A stretch of 64,000 bases of DNA, from assembly GCA_032690845.1 (NCBI GenBank), contig CM064421.1, positions 44,444,963 to 44,508,962 of the forward strand. The letters run 5' to 3'. A model generated the notes under the pieces. The model ran no database searches. It saw only the letters and a list, made by a program, of their open reading frames with translations, and was not told the origin of the DNA. The position numbers and the translations under genes were made by a program. The stretch is from Eleusine coracana subsp. coracana. Lineage: Eukaryota; Streptophyta; Magnoliopsida; Poales; Poaceae. This document shows positions 55,200 to 64,000 of this stretch, piece by piece (within the stretch, counting starts at the first letter, position 1; each line of letters begins with the position of its first letter).

Positions 55200-57827
55200 A
55201 TGGATCCCCACCCGACCCCCTTCGCCGGTAAGATTCCAACACCTTCTTCCTCTCGGTTTGATTCGGCGGCGAATCACCCATCGATATGCGCAGGGAAGCG
55301 GCGGACCGTTCCTGCGCCAGCCGCAGCAGCGGGGAAGGCGGCTGCGCCCAAGCCCAAGTCCATCGCGGCCGTGCGCACAACAAGGATGGCCAAGAAGTCG
55401 CCGACCGGAAACGCAAACGCCGCTCCGCAGCCCCGGTAAGGATTCATTGTGACTCCATTGACTCTAGATTTGTTGCGTGCGCCTCGGTTCGTTTTGCTGC
55501 TGAGATGAGGTGTGCTGCTACTTTCCAGGCCGACACGGCGCGCATTTGGCACCGCCAGGAGCAGCAACGCCCCTGTGGAGAAGCCGCAGCCGAAGCTGCA
55601 GAAGCCGTCGAAGGTGTCGCCGCCTCCGCCGCAGAAGCCAGTGAAGGTCTCACCACTACCGTTGCAGAAGCATTCCAAGCTGTCGCCACCAGCAATGCAG
55701 AAGCCTTCGAAGCTGTCGCCGACAAATCCGGTTAGGGCGACGAAGCCGTCCAGGCCTGTGGCGAAGCCCCTGAAGAAAACCGCCCCAGGCGCGGATCTGG
55801 AGGCGAAGGCGAAGAAGAGGGGCCAGCGAGTGAGTTTCCAGGTGGCTGCTGTGGAGTCAGCGGCCCCAGGAAGCAGGGAGAAGGTGAAAGCCGCTGCTGA
55901 TGACGCGGCTGGGCACACGCCCATGGTGGCTACGAAAGCCTCAGAGAAGCCATCAAAGGTTGTGGCCGAGACGCCGTTCTTTAGTGCGCAGAATTGCAGC
56001 AGCTGCACGCTTGACCAGCTCGAGTCAGCCGCGTACTGGCTTGCACAGATCCGCCTTGCTGAATCTGTTGGGAAGCACTGGGTTGCTGCAGCATTCTTTC
56101 GCCTTGCATTTGAGTGCCAAGCTCAGGTAAGATCTCATCAAACGCCAATGGTCATTGTTACTATTTCGAGAGCCATATTAAACTATGCAATTGTTAGAAT
56201 TACAGCTGCATATACATGTTATATACTACCACTTCTCTTGTGAAAGATGTGGTGTTTAATGGGTTTTGATTGCATAGCAGGTTGGTAGGAGATATGAGCA
56301 TAGCATCTGCAGATTATCCTATTGTTTTAAATACTACTAGTTCACTGGTATGTCAAGACTCGAAACAGTTCCGTTAAATAATACAGTTCTTATATTTTTT
56401 GGTGGACAGCCAATTCATAGAATCCAAAGTGAGCTTAGGAATTACTTGGTGCGCCATGGGAGTGCCAGCACTGTGGCCCCTTTGTTCGATGAGCTTCTCA
56501 CTGCCCATGGCATGCTGGTGAACCAACCAAGGTTTGACACTGATGGTTTTGAGAAGGAAGATACACTTTTGGCAACAAAAGAGGTTGACAAAATGCTTGA
56601 CTCGGCTAAACTTAAGGAAGATGAGTGTTTAAAACGAGATTGTGATGATGATCCTGTTGATGTGGGTGTGGTCATTGTTGACAAACCTGGTGTGGAACGT
56701 GACTGTGATGATGATCCTGTTGATGTGGGTGCGGTCATTGTTGACAAACCTGGTGTGGAAAGTGTGGAATACCCATCTTTTGAGAGGAAGCTGAACGAAA
56801 GTTTGGAGTTCGATGACTGCAATGCTGTAATAGTGGGAAGGATAGATGAAGCCAGCTTTGATCTACAGAATAATGTTGATGTGAAAGTTCCTTTCAGCAG
56901 TGGGATAATCCAATCAGAATATAGATCCTCCATTGAGACTCCGAGAGGATCTACAATACACACTTCAGGACGGCTTTCACTGGACAACCCCTTTGACAAG
57001 AAGTCTCCATTGTTGTCAAAGAGGCTAACATCAACTTGCCCTCCATACAAGAAATCTGTTTCTGTTAGAGACCAATCTTCAAAGCGGGTTCCATCTGGTA
57101 TCCATTCTGAACATCAGAGCAAAATTACTCAAGACATGGGTTCTGAGCATCTTTCTCTATGTAAGTTAACATGCCCAACACTTTTTTCCATCCACGTTGC
57201 ATTCTGATCAGTCTTTGTCTGATTGAGAGCTCCTTGCAGTTGACCAGTTTGAATCTGAAGGACATGTGGAGGATACTGTGAATAATGAGGTATGTGTTGC
57301 TTCTACTTATAAAGGTTCAGGGCAAAACTACAATCGACCAGTTATTTGCACTAGTTTAGCTATTGCAAAGTACTTATTCGCCTGAGGGAGTCAACGGGTA
57401 CTCTTGTGATAGCTGAAGAAAATAGTTTGGACCTTTTGGGCAAATAGTCACTAAATGTCTTTCGTAGTTGCTTAATTCTAATACTACCGTGTGCCCAACC
57501 AGTCAACACCCTTGTTGCAATTCTTAAATAGGCGCCTTAGAAGCGTTGGAATTCTCAGTTAAAAAAAAAGTCATTGCTGAAAAAACTTACTAATCTAACC
57601 TTAAACCTAATATGGGTGTTGTGCTGCACTGAGCATTATCAGTTGTTACAGTATTTACCTACTGATCTTAAAAAGTTCGTTGAAGTTATTGGCGATGATT
57701 CCTTGCTATTGTAGCTATTAAACAATGTGGATACCTGAGTCTGTATTTATCAGTTCCATGCACAGAACTTTTAATGTTATCAAGACAATAACTTGTAACC
57801 TTATCACATTCTTTGCAGATCCACTAG
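55200..57827 (+). CDS. Plant protein of unknown function, basic Lys/Pro-rich N-terminal half
   Basis: Model: 55200-55227, 55294-55435, 55529-56126, 56410-57160, 57240-57289 and 57819-57827, giving 525 residues. The last exon encodes only Ile-His-stop. The N-terminal about 190 residues are basic and Lys/Pro/Ser-rich with QKPSKxSP-type repeats (compatible with microtubule or nucleic-acid binding, but not diagnostic). A compact, well-conserved-looking block follows (about 206-270): TLDQLESAAYWLAQIRLAES, VGKHWVAAAFFRLAFECQAQ, RIQSELRNYLVRHG. The C-terminal half is acidic, with a perfect-length 21-residue tandem repeat beginning RDCDDDPVDVG. The first intron (66 bp) has no stop and is a multiple of three, so it may be retained. 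I do not recognise the family. Confidence 0.75.
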
Positions 57828-59990
57828 TAACGGCAGCTGGAATACTCGACAAAACTGCAATAGGGCTGCTATGCTAATATAGCTTGATGTTACTCTGTCA
57901 GAATGACTGGTGTGGGCTTGTATATGTATTCCATTAGTTGCAAGTTGCTTAATTTGCTTCAGTCTTTGCAGCATCATATGTGCGCTTGCTGCTCCTGTGT
58001 TTGGTTTTCATTAACTAGGCAATAATGTGTTGTGTGAACAAAGGTCGTCATGCTCAGATGACCTTTGTGAGATTGTTTGAATTCTCACTTGTAATGCTTG
58101 CTTAGCAGGACAGGGATATGATCTCACATTATTTAACGCATAATTCAGTCAAAACATTTGGAATCGACTTTATTGTTATATAAGCATATTGCAATTGATT
58201 ATCATTTGTACACTGCTATATATGAAATACTGTTAATGGAGCGTAACTATTGTCGCTTCGCGGTTGTTTGAGAGTAGTACATGGACAGAAGGGCCATTGG
58301 AAACAGATTGGCTCCATCCCTTCCAGTGTCTTGTCACTGGCGTTAATAGCAAGCATCGATGCTTTCGAGTTGCCTGAATAAAGCCGGGCTTTGATGTAGA
58401 CAACATCCTCGTTTTTGCCAGCTACGTGTTGGGGAAGCAGCACTAACCACCTTGTTCAAGTCCAGGTTATGGTTGGTGCAATGAATTAGTCTCCCTCTGG
58501 CGATCCAACCTTGATCTGGGGAATACCTCCAGTTGTTCGCATTGTTTCCTTGCCGCGCGTGCATCTCGGGCCAGCGCGCAGCCGAGCCGAGCTTGCGAGC
58601 GCAGCCGATGGCGTCATGTCAAGGCCGACTCGGGAGCAAATATCTTTTCTCGTATGTACGTGTTCCAGCTACCTAGAAACGTTGAAGCGCACCAAAAAAA
58701 AGAGTGGCAGCAGCGTCGCATCGAGCACCTCATCTGGCCGGGAATGAATAATACCACGTGAAAAAGACAAACCAAGCTAGTTTCCTCAAAAAAGACAAAC
58801 CAAGCGAGAGCTCAGAATAGCAACGTGAGCGGGCCGGTGGTAGCCTTGAAAATGTCGTCGCTTGCACGGCGGAGCCGTCGAGGATCCATCGGGTAGGTCC
58901 CGATGAAGTGACAACTGACAAGGATTGACTGACAGGCAGCGAGTACAACCCCCGAAACCAGTGAGTGGGCATCCGAGCGATGGATGCTCCGAAGCGCTCG
59001 CTATTTCGGTGTGTTGCTCGATCGCTTTGTGTTGGATCACCGTTGAATTGGCACGTTCCACCCTATCGCCTTTCTTTTCATTTTTACCGTCCAGTAGTGT
59101 TTTGGTCTATTGGCACGTCAACGCCGAGAACAGGGTTCTAGAAGTTAGCTTAACGACAATTTTTTCACTAAAAGAAATAACTCCACAGCTATGATGTGCC
59201 GAGTTAATAAACAAAAGTAAGCAGGCCGCCGATGTTGAACCTGTAGCGCCCTCGGTTCCATCTAAAACTAAATTAACGAGCCCATACTACGCTATTCTCT
59301 CTCACACACAAAAAAAACTATTTTTTTTTTTGACAATGACAAAAAAAACTAATTAACGAGCTGACCGGCAAAGCGGCTAATTGGCAACAGGAGAACAAGC
59401 TGTGAAACACGTGCACGGCAGGCATCCAGGGTCAAGAGCCAAAGCCAACAACACACACGAAGCAGCAGCGAGCGATGCCGCAAAGCCAACGCCAACCCAA
59501 CCGAGGAAACACCATCGCAAACGTCCTCCTCGTCGGAAACAACAAATCCTCCGACGCCGCACCGCATCAGTGCCGCGTCAGCTTCCCCCACCCAAGTCCA
59601 CCACCCCGCCACGACGACGAGGACTCGCATCGGTGACCAAGAAAAAACAACAAAGTGCGAGCGGGAGCGACTCGGACGAATCGCGCGCGACCGTCCATCC
59701 TCACGCCGCGCACGAGAAAAACCAGTCGACGAATGGAGGGACACGTCCGCAAAGAAAAAAGAACGGCACAGAATAATCAAAAACAACAAGCGCAAGGAAC
59801 AGCGAGGCAGAAGGAGCCAAACGACGCCGGAGCGAGCGAGCCGCCACGTCAGGGCGATGGTGATCTTCCCCGGTAACGCCGCCGCCAACGCGCCTAAACC
59901 AGCCGGTTAAGCTAAGCTGGCACGGGTTAAAGTTAAAGCACCCCTCTGCCCTGAGGAATCCGCCAAAGCCATCCGCCGTTCCGCCCAAGC
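57828..59990. other. Intergenic region before the SnRK1 gene
   Basis: 3' UTR of the preceding gene to about 58150. Between 58216 and 58564 the minus strand shows two overlapping ORFs that read like one broken protein (RLIHCTNHNLDLNKVV, then LLPQHVAGKNEDVVYIKARL), perhaps a gene relic. From 58560 to 59990 mixed to GC-rich DNA with compositional ORFs and no recognised gene. Confidence 0.4.
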
Positions 59991-60130
59991 ACAAAAACCT
60001 CTCCCCGCTCGCGACTCGTGACCAGTAAGTGGGGGTGCCGTGCGCTCTCCCTCCCCGTCTCGGCGTCTCCTCCCCGACTTGGCCGCCGCGCGCCGGTGGA
60101 CCCCGTCGGGGGCCCGGCGAGTCGTCGCAG

Positions 60131-61570
60131 GTAAGCCGCCCAACGTCGCTGCTGATTTCCTCCTGTTCCGCGAGCTCTCCAGCCGCGATTCTTCGTGGGG
60201 GCTAGGGGAACGGTAGGATTGGGGGTGGTTTTTAGCTGCGAATCGAGGGGGCTCGTCTGCTGTTGCATTTCTCGTGGGTGGAGAGGCCGGTTCCATGTCT
60301 CTGTTGCGTGGATGGGGTCGCGGAATTCAGGGATGCTAGCTAGGTGCTGCCGCTGCTTCTGTGGACGGGTGGTGATTCGGTGGGCTGGTCGGGTCGACTT
60401 CAACGCAGTCCTCACCGGATTCGTTATCCCAGATCCTTCGGGGCTAGTCTCTCGCGCCGTGGCAGAAGGTCAACCTCGACTTTGATTGCTTGGCGAGTTG
60501 GTCTATCGACTGGGCGGCCACTCGATCTCACTCTCCTCAATTTTATTTCCGAGCTGAGTATCCTGCTTAGTTGGAGATTCATATTCAATACGGTCGGGAT
60601 GTGACTCTAGGATAGAACTCGTGCCTGTGTTGTATGTGCAAATACATATGCTAAAACTTAAGTATCTTGATTCTTGACACCAGATATTAACATCAAGTCT
60701 TGCCATCTATGCATCAATTTATCTAGGTAGTTAGTGGGTTGTGCCTCAGATCCTTAAAGCAACTCCAAGACAATAGCCAAAAAGGATTATGAAGTCAAAT
60801 ATAGCTATTATTTAGTAAAAAAAAAAGTACATCCAACAGATTGTCTAACTCACTTTTTAAATTTGGTGGCTCTCCATTCCGGAATTTTTGCTATCTACTT
60901 TTGGAGAGCCCGTGTTGCTAGCTAGTCTTGTTCTCAATTTTACACGGGCAATTGAATTAGCATAGTCTTTTTATGGGTGTTTTATTTTAGAGAGTAGCTA
61001 AAACAAAAAAGTTTGGAATATATTTTTAGCTAATCCCTTGTAGTTCATCTTATAGTTAGTCATGACATTTGGGGATTTTATAAAAGAATTCAGCCACTAG
61101 GATTCCATGAGTTCCCTACCTCTTTCACCACCAAGCAATAATCTATTTTGGTCCCACATAGCAAATATCGGAGCTACAACACCTATTCATCCACTAATCA
61201 ACAAGATGCGGTGGATAGGCACCATGTAAAGGTTTGCAGTATTGGTGATTCCATTCCCTGAAGATAGCGTGATACTTTTTATGGGGAACAAGGATCGTTC
61301 TTGTTTAGGGTTTGGTTCACGCGAGTATAGGATGGTTTGAATGCATGGCGGTATTAACTTTCCCAAATTGCACGTTTGACTGTTTAAGTGTTTATATATC
61401 CCTTCATTCCTTATAGAGCATGATAATTTATGTTGTGTAGGACCGGTAGGAACTTGGACAATACAGGCATTGATATATATTTATACCAAACAATGAATCC
61501 AAACATACACAGATTTTAGTTGCCCTAATGGCTAAATAACATACATCGCCTCTTCTTCCCTTGATGACAG
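60131..61570 (+). other. Leader intron of the SnRK1 gene
   Basis: GTCGCAG|GTAAGCC near 60130 follows a CT-rich, GC-rich leader, and GATGACAG at 61570 precedes GTTGAAAATG. A non-coding first exon plus a leader intron of about 1.4 kb is typical of plant SnRK1 genes. The intron has AT-rich, MITE-like sequence around 60755-61060, borders not defined. Confidence 0.65.
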
Positions 61571-61577
61571 GTTGAAA

Positions 61578-64000
61578 ATGGATGAAAGCACTAGAGGGGG
61601 CGGGCAATCTGAAGCATTGAGAAACTACACACTGGGAAAGAGATTAGGTATTGGTACATTTGGTAAAGTGAAGATTGCACAACATAAGCTTACAGGGCAC
61701 AAGGTTGCTATAAAGATCATTAACTGTCACCAAATGAGAAAAATGGAGATGGAAGAGAAGGGTATTCCTCCTTAACTATAACATCTTATATGTTTAATTT
61801 TTTTTTTTCTTTTGGAAGGAGTTTCGTTAATATATTTGATGCTGCATTAGGCTGATGTTTCATGCTTGACTTATTTTCTTACTTATTCTTGCTTCTAGCA
61901 AAGAGAGAACTCAAGATATTAAAGCTGTTCATTCATCCCCACATCATCCGGCTCTATGAGGTCATTTACACACCGACAGATATATATGTTGTGATGGAGT
62001 ATTGCAAATATGGCGAGCTGTTTGATTACATCGTTGAGAAAGGCAGGTTACAGGAAGCCGAAGCACGGCGAATCTTCCAGCAGGCAAGTGCCCATTCACT
62101 CATTTATTCGTTTGTAGACCTTTTTATTTTTTGTGATAATAGTTAGTTGCTAATCAATTTTTCTTATTCATTGTTACTCATCAATGAGAATTTAAATGTG
62201 CATTCAGTACATGATCCTCATGTGTTGCTGTGTTCATGTTTTTTTTCTTCACAAAAGTTGTTTAATGTGAAAGATATTAAACATGTTGACTTGCAGACTC
62301 TCATGTGTTGCTATTGTGTTCATATTTTTTTTCTTCACAAAAGTTGTTTAATGTGAAAGATATTAAACATGTTGACTTGCAGACTTTCTGAGTTAATTGC
62401 TTTGCCTTGGGACTGAGGTGAATGGTTAATAATTAATTCCTCTTCCTGAAGTGTAGGTTATGTTAGTGTCACTACTGGCATGTAGTTCAAACTTTAATCA
62501 CAGGTAGAAACAATGTATCGGTTGAGGTGGAGTGTGCCTTTTAAAAGTGTTCTAATTTTGTTGAAATTAAGTTCATGGTTTGGCTCACTAGTTTTTTTTT
62601 TTAATCTTATCTGTTTAAATTTTCTGAACAGATCATATCTGGCGTTGAATACTGTCACAGAAACATGGTCGTCCATCGTGATCTGAAGCCAGAGAATTTG
62701 TTACTTGATTCAAAATTTAATGTAAAACTTGCTGATTTTGGATTGAGCAATGTCATGCATGATGGTCATTTTTTGAAGACTAGCTGCGGGAGTCCAAACT
62801 ATGCTGCTCCAGAGGTAATTTATTTGCAGTACTGTTAGTCTGTCAGTCTATATCTTCATGCTCATTTTAAGTACATAGTGGGTGTTCCTTAACAGGTGAT
62901 ATCTGGTAAACTATATGCTGGACCTGAGGTTGATGTATGGAGTTGTGGAGTGATCCTTTATGCTCTTCTTTGTGGTACCCTTCCATTTGATGATGAGAAT
63001 ATTCCGAACCTGTTCAAAAAGATCAAGGTGAGAAGCACTTACATGGGCTACTTCAATCTTGCAATGATTATTTGTTCTTTCATTCTGGAGATTTGATACC
63101 CAATGTTATGTGTATTTCAGGGTGGTATCTACACTCTTCCAAGTCATTTGTCTGCTTTGGCCAGGGACCTGATCCCAAGAATGCTTGTTGTTGATCCAAT
63201 GAAGAGAATCACCATTCGTGAAATTCGAGAGCATCAATGGTTCCAGATATGCCTTCCTCCTTACTTGGCAGTGCCCCCACGAGATACCTCACAGCAAGCC
63301 AAAATGGTATGTTCTCTATTTCACACTAAAGTGGTTATGGTGGTTGTACTAAAAACTTCCTAATTTTGCCCATTAATATGAATAAAATAAAACTCTCAGC
63401 ATTGAAATGACATCGATATTTCATGGAAATTTACTTTTCTAAGCATAACTATTTTCAAACTTCTGAACATATTATTCAGCAAAAAATCAATTAATAATTG
63501 TATTTCAAACTAATTCCTTACTGCCGGTAGTTTGAATTCAGTAGCAGCAACTTGTTTCATTGACTGGAACTGGCATGCTGAGATTTTCTTGCAATATCAC
63601 TTTTTAACGTATTTTAAAGGGATATTTGATGCATTATTCTTGAACCAATGTTACTCTACCTAGTCTACTATTTTTCTTCTCATGACAATGCCATAATGTT
63701 TTCACATGGTCAAATTTCTGAAGATTGATGAAGATACACTTCGAGATGTTGTTAACTTGGGATTTAACAAGGACCATGTGTGTGAATCACTGTGCAACAG
63801 ACTTCAAAATGAGGTATGAGCAAGCAATGTGAGCCTTCTGTTCAATTTGATGACTCTACAACTAATGTTTGACAAATTTCCCAGGCTACTGTTGCATATT
63901 ATTTACTCTTGGACAATCGGTTCCGTGCAACTAGTGGCTATCTTGGGGCAGATTATCAAGAAACAACGGTTAGTTCAGATCACACCCCTTCCCCCTGTGT
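61578..64000 (+). CDS. SnRK1A: SnRK1 (SNF1-related) protein kinase catalytic alpha subunit, 5' part
   Basis: Energy-sensing Ser/Thr kinase orthologous to yeast SNF1 and animal AMPK. Coding exons in the window: 61578-61761, 61899-62083, 62632-62814, 62896-63027, 63121-63306, 63724-63813 and 63885-63968; the gene continues past 64000. Visible: Gly-rich loop GIGTFGKV, VAIK catalytic Lys, HRDLKPEN, DFGLS, T-loop LKTSCGSPNYAAPE with the activating Thr, YAGPEVDVWSCGVILYALLCG, and the start of the UBA-like autoinhibitory region (DTLRDVVNLGF, CNRLQNEATVAYYLLLDNR). The missing part is the rest of the UBA linker and the KA1 domain. Intron after exon 61899-62083 starts GC rather than GT. Start ATG gives MDEST, as in other SnRK1 proteins (MDGxx). 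Confidence 0.95.
62217..62385 (+). repeat. 83-bp tandem duplication in a SnRK1 intron
   Basis: Copies at 62217-62299 and 62300-62385, both starting CTCATGTGTTGCT and ending GTTGACTTGCAG+ACT; they differ by a 3-bp insertion and few substitutions. Each ends in an acceptor-like TTGCAG. Confidence 0.85.

Noticed and set aside
59349..60415. Several ORFs of 130-180 codons upstream of SnRK1
   Set aside because: Basic, Arg/Pro-rich, overlapping on both strands around the promoter and the non-coding first exon of the kinase gene; compositional.

Overview
The window is plant nuclear DNA, almost certainly from a grass (Poaceae). It has GC-rich first exons, many short introns, Stowaway and Tourist MITEs, LTR retrotransposons, and protein-coding genes that read as monocot orthologues. 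From memory, the order PDIL5-1-like ... RNA pseudouridine synthase 5-like ... SnRK1 kinase resembles part of rice chromosome 3. I could not check this, and I do not fix the genus. All gene models were built by hand from ORFs plus splice-site and phase agreement.

Layout. 1-960: MITE-littered upstream DNA. 968-3774: an intact eEF1A gene with a TATA box, a leader intron that contains a tRNA-like sequence, and a two-exon CDS. 3775-7015: intergenic, with two Stowaway MITEs carrying tRNA-derived SINE-like inserts. 7016-9873 (minus): a single-thioredoxin-domain protein disulfide isomerase (PDIL5-1 type). 9990-21151: a transposon-dominated block. It holds a solo LTR (11005-11572), a Stowaway, and a degenerate Ty1-copia retrotransposon (12394-21146). 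The 3' LTR of the copia element has been split by a Tourist element, itself carrying a second MITE, and by a 3.26-kb Helitron-like element. 21152-24377: no gene recognised.

24378-39681 is a dense run of plus-strand genes: a membrane-anchored alpha/beta hydrolase, a COX16-type cytochrome oxidase assembly factor, a RluA-family pseudouridine synthase whose catalytic-motif Asp is Gly, and an alpha-taxilin-type coiled-coil protein. On the minus strand, 41667-43291 is a dolichyl-diphosphatase/LPP-gamma-type PAP2 phosphatase. 43800-50081 is a second repeat-rich, gene-poor block. It includes a Tourist element whose halves lie about 3.4 kb apart and a Mutator-type fold-back element with a perfect 9-bp target duplication. 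50082-54168 encodes a TMEM209-like membrane protein. 55200-57827 encodes a plant protein I do not recognise. 61578-64000 is the 5' part of a SnRK1 catalytic subunit gene that runs off the window.

There is no operon-like logic; these are independent housekeeping and signalling genes (translation, ER folding, mitochondrial complex IV assembly, RNA modification, N-glycosylation lipid recycling, energy sensing). I found no clear new multi-gene system. The most interesting material is the nested LTR/Tourist/Helitron structure, the Gly-for-Asp change in the pseudouridine synthase, a GC-AG intron in the SnRK1 gene, plastid-tRNA-like sequences inside introns, and a tandemly triplicated intron segment beside a palindrome cluster in the TMEM209-like gene.
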